Source: Oryzibacter oryziterrae
GTDB lineage: Bacteria; Pseudomonadota; Alphaproteobacteria; Rhizobiales; Pleomorphomonadaceae
Direction: 5' to 3'
Length of the DNA: 64,000 nucleotides
Assembly (NCBI RefSeq): GCF_021864535.1
Contig: NZ_JAKJIC010000010.1
Location: 118,058-182,057, forward strand
A model generated the notes under the pieces. That model did not search any database. It worked only from the letters and a program-made list of their open reading frames with translations, and was not told where the DNA came from. Positions within the stretch are counted from its first letter, which is position 1, and each line of letters begins with the position of its first letter. The position numbers and the translations under genes are program-made. Shown one piece after another: positions 35,233 through 44,503 of this stretch.

Positions 35233-36307
35233 CGTGAAACTGCGCCGGTCCGCCGAGGACTTGTTTGCCAACGAACTTGCTGCCCTCAAGGCGGGCGACG
35301 ACCGGCCGCGGCCGGAGAACTGGCAGATGTCACCGCAGGCGGTCGTCACGTATATCCTTGGCGGCAAGGCCAAGGATGGAACGCCCGTCTCGGCCAAATA
35401 TGTCGGCAATCGTCGGCTGATCGAGACCGCCGTGGCCACGCTCGCCACCGACCGCGCGTTGCTGCTGCTCGGCCTGCCCGGCACGGCAAAGTCCTGGGTG
35501 TCGGAGCACCTGGCAGCGGCCATTTCCGGCTCGTCCCAGCGGCTCATCCAGTGCACCGCAGGCACCGACGAGAACCAGATCCGCTACGGCTGGAACTATG
35601 CGATGCTGCTGGCCAATGGTCCCTCCATGGCGGCACTTGTCAAGACGCCGCTGACCCGCGCGATGGAGGATGGCACAATTCTTCGCCTGGAAGAGCTGAC
35701 CCGCATGGCGTCCGACACCCAGGACACGCTGATCACCGTCCTGTCCGAGAAGACCCTGCCGATCCCCGAGCTGGACACCGCCATCGAGGCCCGGCGCGGC
35801 TTCAACGTCATCGCCACCGCAAACAACCGCGACAAGGGGGTCAACGACCTCTCCTCGGCCCTCAAGCGTCGCTTCAATGTGGTGGTGCTGCCCTCGCCTG
35901 CCACCATCCAGGAAGAGACCGGCATCGTGGTCAAGCGCGTCGCCGAGATCGGCACAAGCCTGCAACTGCCGCCGATCAAGCCGGCAGATGCCGAACTGGC
36001 ACGTATCGTCGTGATGTTCCGCGAGTTGCGCGAGGGCAAGACGGAGAATGGCAAGGTCAAGCTGAAGACCACGTCAGGATCGCTGTCGACGGCCGAAGCC
36101 ATTTCCGTCGGCGTTGGTTCGTGGTCGGAGGCGGCACATTTCGGTCGGGGCGTGCTGGAAGCGCAGCACATGGCCGCCAATCTGGTTGGTGCCGTCGTCA
36201 AGGATCCGGTCCAGGACATGGTGGCGCTGCAGGAATATCTCGAAAATGTCGTCCGCTCCCGCGATGGCTGGGACGACCTCTATCGCGCCATTCGCGATGT
36301 GATCTGA
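35225..36307 (+). CDS. MoxR-family AAA+ ATPase
   Basis: This protein of 360 residues has a Walker A of GLPGTAKS (83-90), Walker B LRLEE (153-157, Glu-Glu instead of Asp-Glu), sensor 1 IATANNRD (197-203) and an arginine-finger region SALKRRF (211-217). The GLPGTAKS form is typical of the YehL type of MoxR ATPases. MoxR proteins usually work with VWA proteins as chaperone-like remodelers or metal-insertion helpers. Here the VWA partner is two genes downstream. It is translationally coupled to the gene before it. Confidence 0.92.
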   Translation: MSDVKLRRSAEDLFANELAALKAGDDRPRPENWQMSPQAVVTYILGGKAKDGTPVSAKYVGNRRLIETAVATLATDRALLLLGLPGTAKSWVSEHLAAAISGSSQRLIQCTAGTDENQIRYGWNYAMLLANGPSMAALVKTPLTRAMEDGTILRLEELTRMASDTQDTLITVLSEKTLPIPELDTAIEARRGFNVIATANNRDKGVNDLSSALKRRFNVVVLPSPATIQEETGIVVKRVAEIGTSLQLPPIKPADAELARIVVMFRELREGKTENGKVKLKTTSGSLSTAEAISVGVGSWSEAAHFGRGVLEAQHMAANLVGAVVKDPVQDMVALQEYLENVVRSRDGWDDLYRAIRDVI

Positions 36308-36312
36308 CCCCG

Positions 36313-38550
36313 ATGGACGACCGGCTTCACCTTCTCGGCATCCGCCATCATGGCCCCGGTTCGGCGGCGCTTACCGTCGCGGCGCTAGATCGACTAGATC
36401 CGGCTGCGGTGCTGATCGAAGGCGCCCCCGAAGGCGAGGCGCTGGTCCGGCACGTCGGCGATGCCGGTCTTAAGCCACCAGTGGCGCTGCTGTTCTATGT
36501 GGTGGATGATGCCAAGGCGGCCGTCTTTGCGCCCTTCGCCGAATTCTCCCCAGAATGGCAGGCCATCCGCTGGGCGGTCGCTCACGGTCGACCTGTGGTG
36601 TTCATCGATTGGCCCGCCACCATATCGTTAGCCTGGAAGCCGGGCGAAGACACTGAGCTGGCTCTACGCCCCGATCCGCTCGACCTGATCGCCCGCACGG
36701 CAGGTGCCGAGGACGGCGAAGCCTTCTGGAATGCTCTCATCGAAGAGAGCGGCGGACTTGGAGATCCGCTGGCGACTTTCGCCGCCATCGGTGACACCAT
36801 GGCCGAGGCCCGGGCATCGGCCGAGAGCGACGGGCTTGCAATCGGCCGGCGCGATGAGATCCGCGAGGCCTTCATGCGGCTGGCCACCCGCCAAGCGCTA
36901 AAGGACCATAGTGGTACACTCGCGGCCGTCGTCGGGGCCTGGCACGTGCCGGCACTGCGCCAGAAGCTGCCGATCGCCGAGGACAAGGCGACCATCCGCG
37001 ATCTCGCCAAACTCAAGGTCGAAGCGACCTGGGTGCCCTGGACCGACAGTCGGCTGGCTAGCGCGTCAGGCTATGGTGCCGGCGTGATCTCGCCAGGCTG
37101 GTATCGTCACCTGTGGCAGGCGCACTCAGCCAAGAGACAGGATCCGGCCACTTTCGCAGCGACTTGGCAGGCTCGCACGGCATCCCTGCTGCGCAGCGCG
37201 GGCTTGGCCGCGTCGTCGGCTGCGGCCATCGAGGCCGCTCGGTTGTCGCTGGCGCTCTGCCAGTTGCGCGATCTCGCCATGCCCGGTCTGGCGGAAATGC
37301 GCGAGGGCGCCCTTGCCGCGCTCTGCCACGGCGATGAAATTCCGCTGCGCCTCATCGAACGCCGACTTTACGTGGGCGAGATGATCGGCGAGATCGGCGA
37401 GAATATCCCGCAAATGCCGCTTGCCAGGGATCTTGCCCTTTGGCAGCGCCGCGCACGCCTGAAGCCGGAGGACCTCGAGACCGACATCCGCCTCGATTTG
37501 CGGAGCGAGGCGGGCTTGTTGAAATCCACCCTCCTCCACCGCCTTATGCTCCTCAATGTTCCCTGGGGGCATCTGATTGAAGCCAACGCCGGGCGCGGCA
37601 CGTTCCGCGAAGTGTGGCGCCTGTCCTGGCAGCCGGAGTTCTCGGTGGCGCTGGCCGATTGCCTCGTCTACGGCATCACCATCGAGGAAGCGGCCGGCAA
37701 TCTCGTGCGTGAAAGGGCCAAAGCGGCGACGGGGATCGGCGAGTTGGCCAAGCTGGTCGGTGCGGCGCTTGTGGCCGATCTGCCTGACCCCGCGACCGAT
37801 GCCATCGCCTCCTTGCAGGCGCTGGCGGTCAACGCGTCCGACTTGACCGATCTCATGAAAGCCGTTGTTCCGCTGGCTTCGGTTCTTCGCTATGGCACCG
37901 CGCGCAAACTGCCCGAGGAGGCATTGAGGGCGCTGATCACCGCCCTGGTGATTGAGGTCAACGCCGGCATCCGCATCGGTTCGCACCAGTTGGAGGCCGA
38001 TGTTGCTGACGCGCGCGTCGCCGCCATGCGCGCGTTTGACGAGGCGCTTGGCTTGATCGGCGAGGACGAGCTGATCGTATTCTGGCGGCGGCAGTTGCTC
38101 CTGATCGTCGAAGACGATCAAGCCGCCGCCCCGGTTGCAGGTTTTGCCTTGCGCCGCTCTGCGGATGCCGGGTGCCTCGATGCGGAAGCCGTCGCAACTG
38201 CCTTTTCCCTGCACATGAACGCCGCACCGCGCACGGCGGGTGCTTTTCTGGAAGCCTTTCTGGCGGGCGGTGCTGAAATCCTCATACAGGATCCGGCCAT
38301 TCTCAGCCTCATCGATCTTTGGCTGATGGCACTCGACGAAGACGGCTTCATGGAAGTGCTGCCGCTCTTGCGTCGCGCCTTCTCCGGGTTCGACACTGTG
38401 ACCCGCAAGCGCCTTCTCACTGTGGTTGCCAAAGGGCCAATGACGAGCAGCGTCGCACAGCCCATGGCAGTCGAGGCTGGTGAAAACGCCGCCTTCATGG
38501 CTGCCTTGCCACTGCTTCTTCGCATTCTCGGACTGGAGGCCGCATCATGA
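36313..38550 (+). CDS. DUF5682 protein with TraB/TIKI-like N-terminus
   Basis: This is a protein of 745 residues. Its N-terminus HLLGIRHHGPGSAALTVAAL followed by VLIEGAPEGEAL resembles the GxxH...GP...EG pattern of the TraB/PrgY/TIKI and EreA/ChaN-like superfamily, some of which are metal-dependent proteases. After about residue 250 the protein is largely alpha-helical and of unknown fold. It follows the MoxR gene by five bases and overlaps the VWA gene by four. YehM of enterobacteria occupies the same slot, to my knowledge. Enzymatic activity is an inference. Confidence 0.8.
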   Translation: MDDRLHLLGIRHHGPGSAALTVAALDRLDPAAVLIEGAPEGEALVRHVGDAGLKPPVALLFYVVDDAKAAVFAPFAEFSPEWQAIRWAVAHGRPVVFIDWPATISLAWKPGEDTELALRPDPLDLIARTAGAEDGEAFWNALIEESGGLGDPLATFAAIGDTMAEARASAESDGLAIGRRDEIREAFMRLATRQALKDHSGTLAAVVGAWHVPALRQKLPIAEDKATIRDLAKLKVEATWVPWTDSRLASASGYGAGVISPGWYRHLWQAHSAKRQDPATFAATWQARTASLLRSAGLAASSAAAIEAARLSLALCQLRDLAMPGLAEMREGALAALCHGDEIPLRLIERRLYVGEMIGEIGENIPQMPLARDLALWQRRARLKPEDLETDIRLDLRSEAGLLKSTLLHRLMLLNVPWGHLIEANAGRGTFREVWRLSWQPEFSVALADCLVYGITIEEAAGNLVRERAKAATGIGELAKLVGAALVADLPDPATDAIASLQALAVNASDLTDLMKAVVPLASVLRYGTARKLPEEALRALITALVIEVNAGIRIGSHQLEADVADARVAAMRAFDEALGLIGEDELIVFWRRQLLLIVEDDQAAAPVAGFALRRSADAGCLDAEAVATAFSLHMNAAPRTAGAFLEAFLAGGAEILIQDPAILSLIDLWLMALDEDGFMEVLPLLRRAFSGFDTVTRKRLLTVVAKGPMTSSVAQPMAVEAGENAAFMAALPLLLRILGLEAAS

Positions 38551-39716
38551 GCAACGCGGAACACATGCGGCGCTGGCAACTTGCGGTCGGGATCGAGCAG
38601 GACGGGGGCAACGGGTCGCTCAGTGCAAGCGACCTGCGACTGTCGCAGGCGCTTGGCGCCCTCTACGACGTCGACAGCCGCAAGACAAAGGGAGGCCTTG
38701 GGGCGTCTGCTCCGCGCGTCGCCCGATGGCTGGGAGATATCCGCGAGTTCTTTCCATCCAATGTCGTCCAGGTTATCCAGAAGGACGCCTTCGAGCGGCT
38801 CAATCTCAAGGCGCTCCTGATGGAGCCTGAGTTTCTGGAGACGCTTGAGCCGGACGTGCATCTGGTCGCCGATCTCATGGCGCTACGCTCGGCCATTCCC
38901 GAAAAGGCCAAGGAAGCGGCGCGGCTGGTGGTATCGCAGGTGGTCACCGACTTGATGCGCCGCCTCCAGCACCGCACCTTGGAAACGGTGCGCGGCGCGC
39001 TCAATCGCCAGAAGCGCACGCGACGGCCTCGCCATTCCGACATCGACTGGCCACGGACCATCGGTGCCAATCTCAGGCATTATCAAGCCGCCCACAAGAC
39101 GATCGTACCGGAAGCCCTGGTCGGATTTGCCCGCCGCTCCAACCGACGCGCCGATGTCGATCATGTGGTCCTTTGCGTCGACCAGTCCGGTTCCATGGCG
39201 CCCTCCGTCATCTTTGCGTCCATCTTCGCCGCCGTGATGGCGTCCTTGCCGGCGCTGCGCACATCGCTTGTCTGCTTCGACACAGCCATCATCGACCTCA
39301 CGGACATGCTGGCCGACCCGGTGGATGTGCTGTTCGGCGTTCAACTTGGCGGTGGCACCGACATCAACGGCGCGCTTGCCTATTGCGAGAGCAAGGTCGA
39401 GCACCCGAGCAAGACGCATCTGATTTTGATCAGCGATCTGTTCGAGGGCGGCAATGCCAGGGACATGCTGGCGCGCGTCGCTCAACTCAAGCAGTCCGGG
39501 GTCAATGTCATCGTCCTGCTGGCGCTCTCGGACCAGGGGCATCCTGCCTATGATACCAACCATGCCGGCCTCATCGCCTCAATGGACTGCCCGGTGTTTG
39601 CCTGTACGCCAGACCAGTTTCCCGACCTGATGGCCGCCGCCCTGCAACGGCAAGATCTCGCCCAATGGTTGGCAGCCAACGAGATCGCCGCCGTCCGTCC
39701 GAGCAATCCGCCGTGA
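38547..39716 (+). CDS. VWA-domain protein with intact MIDAS
   Basis: This protein of 389 residues has an N-terminal helical domain of about 200 residues and a C-terminal von Willebrand A domain. The metal-ion site is complete: DQSGS (212-216), Thr271 in GGGTDI and Asp297 in LISDLF. VWA proteins bind partners through the bound Mg ion and commonly pair with MoxR ATPases. It has no signal or membrane segment, so the complex should be cytoplasmic. It is the last gene of the five-gene unit. Confidence 0.9.
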   Translation: MSNAEHMRRWQLAVGIEQDGGNGSLSASDLRLSQALGALYDVDSRKTKGGLGASAPRVARWLGDIREFFPSNVVQVIQKDAFERLNLKALLMEPEFLETLEPDVHLVADLMALRSAIPEKAKEAARLVVSQVVTDLMRRLQHRTLETVRGALNRQKRTRRPRHSDIDWPRTIGANLRHYQAAHKTIVPEALVGFARRSNRRADVDHVVLCVDQSGSMAPSVIFASIFAAVMASLPALRTSLVCFDTAIIDLTDMLADPVDVLFGVQLGGGTDINGALAYCESKVEHPSKTHLILISDLFEGGNARDMLARVAQLKQSGVNVIVLLALSDQGHPAYDTNHAGLIASMDCPVFACTPDQFPDLMAAALQRQDLAQWLAANEIAAVRPSNPP

Positions 39717-39971
39717 GGTCGCGCCATCGCGCAACGTTGCAGCCGTGACCGGTAGCCCCGCTCTACCCCTGGGGTCCGCATCCGCCCGCAGGTCAGACCA
39801 ACTGCGAGCATGGCCGTTTGGCGACAGTGGGGCGCCAATGCCCCCGCAAAATCCACAGGTTCAAGAGTGGCCAGGAGACAGTGTTCCTGAACCGTCTGAT
39901 GAGTGGGCGCGGACGACGGTTTCATCTAGGGCCCAGAGGGCGCTTGGCCTTTTCCGCCGGCTCTTCAATCC

Positions 39972-41042
39972 TCAATGCCGGCGAACCGGATTGAGGTGGC
40001 GTTCCAGCCACAGGCTGTATCTGGCGCTCGAAAAGCAGAACAGGAAATACAACAGCGCCACAAAGACATAGGCTTCGGTGTAGAAGCCGAGCCAGACCTG
40101 ATCATTGGCGGCCACGCGTGCGGCGTTGAGCAGGTCGAACATGCCGATCACCGCCACCAGCGTCGTATCCTGGAAGATGCCGATGGCGAGATTGATGATG
40201 GCGGGGATCACGGTCTTCAAGGCTTGCGGCAGCACCACCAATCTGGTCGCCTGCCACCATGTCAGGCCGAGCGATTGGGCAGCTTCATATTGGCCGTTGG
40301 GAATGGCCTGCAAGCCGGCTCGGATGATCTCGGCGAGATAGGCCGCCACGAACAGCGACAGCGCCACGGTTGCGCGGGCAAACTTGTCGATGGCGGCGCC
40401 CTCGGGCAGCATCAAGGGAAACAGCAGCGTGGCGGCATAGAGAATGGCAATGAAGGGGACGCCGCGCACCAGCTCGATGAAGGTCACCGCATAGAGACGC
40501 AGGCCGCCGAGACGCGAACGGCGGGCGAGCGCCAGCCCGACCGCCAGTGGAAAGGCCAGCAGAAAGGCGGAGATGGACAGGAACAGCGTCACCGGCAAGC
40601 CGCCCCATTTGTCGGTCGCCACCGGGACCAGCGGTCCGCCGCCGCCCAGCAACCAGATCGCGCCGCCGATGCCGGCGATCCACAGCGCCAACAGGCCGCG
40701 CCCCCAAAGGCGCGGACTGGTGGAGACCAGCAGCAACCCGAACAGCAGGCCGCATGCGGCATAGGCGCGATAGCTCTGCTCCGGCGGATAGAGGCCGGTG
40801 ACGATGAACTGCAGCTTCTCGCCGATGAAGGCCCAGCAGGCACCGGAAGCGGCGGTGCAATCCTCGGCGGATCCCCACCAGACGGCGTTCCAGATGAACC
40901 AGTCCCAGGCGCGCGGCAGCAGCAGGCCCGCCAGGATCGCGAGAGCCAGTGTGATCGCCGCGTTGCCGGGCGTCCCCAGCGTTGCCTTCAGAAGCGGATG
41001 CCGATCCAGGAGCGCGGGCGGCTTGTCGTCCACAAGGCTCAT
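39972..41042 (-). CDS. aapM: Polar amino-acid ABC permease (AapM-like)
   Basis: This is a membrane protein of 356 residues. It has about eight hydrophobic segments and the His/Glu/Gln-type loop AAQSLGLTWWQATRLVVLPQ. The long N-terminus before the permease core fits AapM of the general L-amino acid permease of rhizobia. It overlaps the AapQ-like gene by four bases. The ATPase gene aapP, which usually follows, is not present: after a 255-base gap (39717-39971) with no supported gene comes the convergent VWA gene. Confidence 0.87.
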   Translation of the reverse strand: MSLVDDKPPALLDRHPLLKATLGTPGNAAITLALAILAGLLLPRAWDWFIWNAVWWGSAEDCTAASGACWAFIGEKLQFIVTGLYPPEQSYRAYAACGLLFGLLLVSTSPRLWGRGLLALWIAGIGGAIWLLGGGGPLVPVATDKWGGLPVTLFLSISAFLLAFPLAVGLALARRSRLGGLRLYAVTFIELVRGVPFIAILYAATLLFPLMLPEGAAIDKFARATVALSLFVAAYLAEIIRAGLQAIPNGQYEAAQSLGLTWWQATRLVVLPQALKTVIPAIINLAIGIFQDTTLVAVIGMFDLLNAARVAANDQVWLGFYTEAYVFVALLYFLFCFSSARYSLWLERHLNPVRRH

Positions 41043-42265
41043 CGTCCGAAGCCCCCCTTGCGCATGTTGCGGCGATTATAGGCGTTCATGGCCAGGGACA
41101 CCGCCAGGCTGAGAGTGAGATAGGTGGCCATCATGATCACGATAACCTCGAGCGCCTGTCCGGTGACATTGGCGGAGGTATTGAGAATGCTGACCAGTTC
41201 CGGATAGCCGATGGCGACCGCCAGTGATGAGTTCTTGGTCAGGCTGAGATAGGAGGAGGTCATCACCGGGATGATCACGCGGAAAGCCTGCGGCAGGATG
41301 ACGAGGCGCAAGATCTGCCCCGGTCGCAGACCCAACGCCCGCGCCGCCTCCCACTGCCCCGTCTGGACCGACAGAATGCCGGCACGCACGGTTTCGGCGA
41401 TCGACGCCGAGGCGTTCACCGCAAGGCCGAGCAAAAGCGCTGTATATTCGGGGGTCAGCGAGATGCCGCCGATGATGTTGAAGCCATGCAGCGCCGGCAC
41501 ATCCGGCTGAAAGTCGATCCCGGCGAGCAGAGCAACGGCAAAGGGCACCAGCGTGGACACAATGGTGGCCGCTGCCACGACCGCCAGCGGGGCCGGCCCC
41601 ACGGATTGGCGCCGCCTGGTCAGCCAGGTCCCTTGCAACGCCAGCAAGAGCGCGGCGCTTGCCAGGATCGGCAGGCCCCACCCGTTTGCCGAAATGGACG
41701 GCAGGAACAGGCCGCGGTTCGACAAGAGCACGCCCGGCGCAGGCGACAACGCCTGGCGCGGATTGGGCAGCAGATGCAGCAGCGTCGACCATACGAACAG
41801 CTGGAGGAGCAGCGGCGTATTGCGCAGGCCCTCCACGTAGACCTGTGACAATCTCGAAATCAGCGGGTTGCCGGACAGGCGCAGGATGCCGAAGGCAACG
41901 CCGAGCGCGGTTGCCAGAACGCAGCCCACGAGGGACACACTGACCGTGTTGAGCAGACCGACGAGGATCGCCCGGGCATAGCTGTCGCCGGCCTCGAAGC
42001 TGATCAGCCCCTCACCGATGCCGAAGTTGGCAGCATGGTTGAGGAAGGCAAATCCCGGCGTCAGCCCCAGCCGGGCCATGTTGGCTTCAAGGTTCGTCCA
42101 AAGATAGGCGATCATGGCGAAGGTGCCGACGTAGAGCGCGATCTGCGCCAGCGGCCAACGCCCGAGCCAAGTCACTGCAAACGACAGAACTCCAGGCCCT
42201 TGCGGACCTGGAGCTGCCTCACGCATTTCGAAGGATCGATCCACGATATCGGCCATGTGGGTCAT
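41039..42265 (-). CDS. aapQ: Polar amino-acid ABC permease (AapQ-like)
   Basis: This is a membrane protein of about 408 residues with the permease core near the C-terminus (AARALGLRPGQILRLVILPQ, then TKNSSLAVAIGYPELV). A long periplasmic insert before it is typical of AapQ. The start is taken at the ATG at 42265, four bases after the binding-protein stop; a second ATG lies at 42256. It should pair with AapM to form the channel. Confidence 0.87.
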   Translation of the reverse strand: MTHMADIVDRSFEMREAAPGPQGPGVLSFAVTWLGRWPLAQIALYVGTFAMIAYLWTNLEANMARLGLTPGFAFLNHAANFGIGEGLISFEAGDSYARAILVGLLNTVSVSLVGCVLATALGVAFGILRLSGNPLISRLSQVYVEGLRNTPLLLQLFVWSTLLHLLPNPRQALSPAPGVLLSNRGLFLPSISANGWGLPILASAALLLALQGTWLTRRRQSVGPAPLAVVAAATIVSTLVPFAVALLAGIDFQPDVPALHGFNIIGGISLTPEYTALLLGLAVNASASIAETVRAGILSVQTGQWEAARALGLRPGQILRLVILPQAFRVIIPVMTSSYLSLTKNSSLAVAIGYPELVSILNTSANVTGQALEVIVIMMATYLTLSLAVSLAMNAYNRRNMRKGGFGR

Positions 42266-42269
42266 CCGA

Positions 42270-43307
42270 TCAACGGAACGGCGGGGAGTAGAGCAGGCCA
42301 CCCTTGGTCCACAGCTCGTTGTAGCCGCGCTGGAACCCGACCTTGGTGTTCGGCCCGATGTTGCGATCGAAGATCTCGCCGTAATTGCCCACGGCCTTGA
42401 TGATGTTGTAGGCGAACTTCGGGTCGAGGCCGATGGCTTCGCCGAGCGAGGTGTCGACGCCGAGGAAGCGCTTGATCGCCGGATCTTCGCTCTTCAGGAA
42501 CTCGTCGACATTGGCCTGAGTGATGCCGAATTCCTCAGCCTGGATCGTGGCATAGACGGTCCAGTTGACGATTTCGAGCCAGCGGTCGTCACCGGCGCGC
42601 ACGGCCGGGGCGAGCGGCTCCTTGGACAGGCGCTCGGGCAGCAGCACGTAGTCGTCGGGATTCTTGAACTCCGAACGGCGGATGGCCAGATCCGAGCTGT
42701 CCTGCGTTAGCGCGTCCACGCGGCCGGATTCGAGCGCAGCGACGAACTCCTTGGAGTCCTCGATCACCACCGGCGTATACTTCTTGCCGGTCTTGCGGAA
42801 GAAGTCGGCGATGTTGAGTTCGCCCGTGGTGCCCGACTGCACACCGATGGTGGCGCCGTCGAGGTCGGCGGCCTTTTCAACGCCGAGCGACTTCTTCACC
42901 AGGATGCCCTGCCCGTCATAGAAGACGACCGGGCCGAAGTGGAAGCCAAGCTTGAAGGCACGCGTCACAGTCTGGGTCACGCCCGACAGGAGAATGTCGA
43001 ACTCACCGGCCTGCAGGGCCGGCAGGCGCTGCTGCGGCGACGACGAGGTGAACTCAACCTTGTTCGGGTCATTGAACACCGTGACGGCCAGCGCGCGACC
43101 GAAATCGACGAAGAAGCCCTGCCACTTGCCGTTGGAATCGGGCGCAAAGAAGCCGGGAGACGTGCCGACGCCGACCTTGATCACGCCGCGCTGCTGGATG
43201 GCGTCGAGCGTCGGACCGGCAAAGGCGCTGGAGATCGCGGCCGCGCCGAGGGACAGCGCGACGGCGCCGGTCGCAGCAAGACGCTTGAGGCTGAATGGAT
43301 AGGTCAT
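42270..43307 (-). CDS. aapJ: Periplasmic amino-acid binding protein (AapJ-like, SBP family 3)
   Basis: This protein of 345 residues has a signal peptide (GAVALSLGAAAISSAFA). Family 3 motifs are clear: LDAIQQRGVIKVGVGTSPGF, WQGFFVDFGRALA and ALESGRVDALTQDSSDL. AapJ binds a broad set of L-amino acids. Here the AT-rich box at 43442-43463 lies 135 bases upstream and resembles boxes before sulfur-related genes. A sulfur amino acid such as cystine is therefore a reasonable alternative substrate. Confidence 0.9.
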   Translation of the reverse strand: MTYPFSLKRLAATGAVALSLGAAAISSAFAGPTLDAIQQRGVIKVGVGTSPGFFAPDSNGKWQGFFVDFGRALAVTVFNDPNKVEFTSSSPQQRLPALQAGEFDILLSGVTQTVTRAFKLGFHFGPVVFYDGQGILVKKSLGVEKAADLDGATIGVQSGTTGELNIADFFRKTGKKYTPVVIEDSKEFVAALESGRVDALTQDSSDLAIRRSEFKNPDDYVLLPERLSKEPLAPAVRAGDDRWLEIVNWTVYATIQAEEFGITQANVDEFLKSEDPAIKRFLGVDTSLGEAIGLDPKFAYNIIKAVGNYGEIFDRNIGPNTKVGFQRGYNELWTKGGLLYSPPFR

Positions 43308-43441
43308 GAACCACCTGTAAAAGCACTTGAAGAGGGAGGAACCCGCCGTATGCGGCTATGGCGAACCGCGCTCATGGGTCTTGGGAGGAGTGCGGCGGGC
43401 TCTGAAATCAAGTTGACCAAAAAGGCGGCACCGGCACAAAA

Positions 43442-43463
43442 TATAATCTATTATTTTTATAGC
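43442..43463. promoter_or_regulatory. AT-rich box A (candidate Rrf2 operator) before aapJ
   Basis: TATAATCTAT (43442-43451) is followed by TATTTTTATAGC. It agrees in 17 of 22 positions with each of the boxes at 44455 and 57846 by hand alignment. It lies between divergent aapJ and the Rrf2 gene. No gene was seen in 43308-43809. Confidence 0.5.
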
Positions 43464-43809
43464 GATTTCTGAAATCGTGTTCTCATGATCGCCGATTGGT
43501 CGCAAAATTCAAAATCCGAACAACTGAAGATAGATGATCTCCCCTACGGTCTTGTCCTGAGCCTCCCCCGACAACCGACGCCCTTGGACGATTGGGGCCT
43601 TCCCCCGCGCAGGCCACGGACCATCCTTTGCGGAGAACCTGACCGCCACCTCGGGAGGAGCGTTTCCACCTTGGCGGTGGCGTCCTCGCATATGTCAATG
43701 AATTCAAAATCTTGTCGTGTTATTCGGTAACAAGGTCGACGGACGCCGCGCAAGCTGCGCCGAGGCTGGTTGCGATTGCGTCTGTTTCAGTGAAGGTTCG
43801 GGGTTCGGA

Positions 43810-44244
43810 ATGCTCACAAACAAGGGAAAATATGGTCTGAAGGCTCTGTCGCATCTGGCACGGACAGAAGCTGATCGACCGATTCTCAGCGCCGAAATCG
43901 CGGAAACCGAGAATATCTCCAAGAAGTTCCTGGACGCCATTCTGAGAGACCTCAAGAACGCCGGGTTCATTCGCTCCTGGAAAGGTCCCGGCGGCGGCTA
44001 CGCGCTCGCCAAGCCGCCGCACGAAATCATCATCGGTTCGGTGGTCCGGGCCCTCGATGGTCCGCTGGCTCCGATCGCCTGCGCCAGCCGCACCGCCTTC
44101 CAGCCTTGCGACGATTGCAAGGACCTCAATGGCTGCGTGGTCCGTCTTGCCATGCTGGAAGTTCGCGATGCCATGGCCAAGGTACTCGACAACATGACGC
44201 TGGCCGACATGAACGCCAAGGCCACATGCCATATCAGTTTCTGA
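43810..44244 (+). CDS. Rrf2-family transcriptional regulator with Cys cluster
   Basis: This protein of 144 residues has an Rrf2 winged helix (MLTNKGKYGLKALSHLAR, ISKKFLDAILRDLKNAG, then the GPGGGYAL wing). Four cysteines in CASRTAFQPCDDCKDLNGC follow the pattern of Rrf2 proteins that can carry an Fe-S cluster, such as IscR-like and NsrR-like members. In Bacillus, CymR of this family represses cystine and S-alkylcysteine operons. The genes around it here are of the same kind, so it is a likely sulfur-status regulator. The ATG at 43810 gives the canonical N-terminus; the 31 residues upstream are not family-like. Confidence 0.88.
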   Translation: MLTNKGKYGLKALSHLARTEADRPILSAEIAETENISKKFLDAILRDLKNAGFIRSWKGPGGGYALAKPPHEIIIGSVVRALDGPLAPIACASRTAFQPCDDCKDLNGCVVRLAMLEVRDAMAKVLDNMTLADMNAKATCHISF

Positions 44245-44454
44245 CGGCGATCCTCCCGAAGGCCATGGACCGGATTGAACCGGTCGCGGCCTGAGTGCCT
44301 GCGGATTGGATTCGAGTTCTCGTTTTAGGGCTGCGCCGGCTTCGTTGATGGACATGGCCGCAGACCAGTTGCGCCCACCGGTAGTTCCCCTCGCGACCAA
44401 AGTCTGAGCTCCCGCGGACGGGAGCCGCGGCAGGCTGCTTGAACTCAAAATTTA

Positions 44455-44476
44455 TATAGTCTATCGTTTTTATACT
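44455..44476 (+). promoter_or_regulatory. AT-rich box B before the kinase-RLP operon
   Basis: TATAGTCTAT (44455-44464) followed by CGTTTTTATACT lies 27 bases before the kinase start, where it would overlap a promoter. It matches box A in 17 of 22 positions. The rest of 44245-44503 shows no gene. Confidence 0.5.
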
Positions 44477-44503
44477 TTTTATGTCTCTTGATGGATGGCG
44501 ATC

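Noticed and set aside
32378..39716. Calling the MoxR cluster a proven defence system
   Set aside because: No nuclease, toxin or mobile-element context is seen, so only the possibility is recorded.
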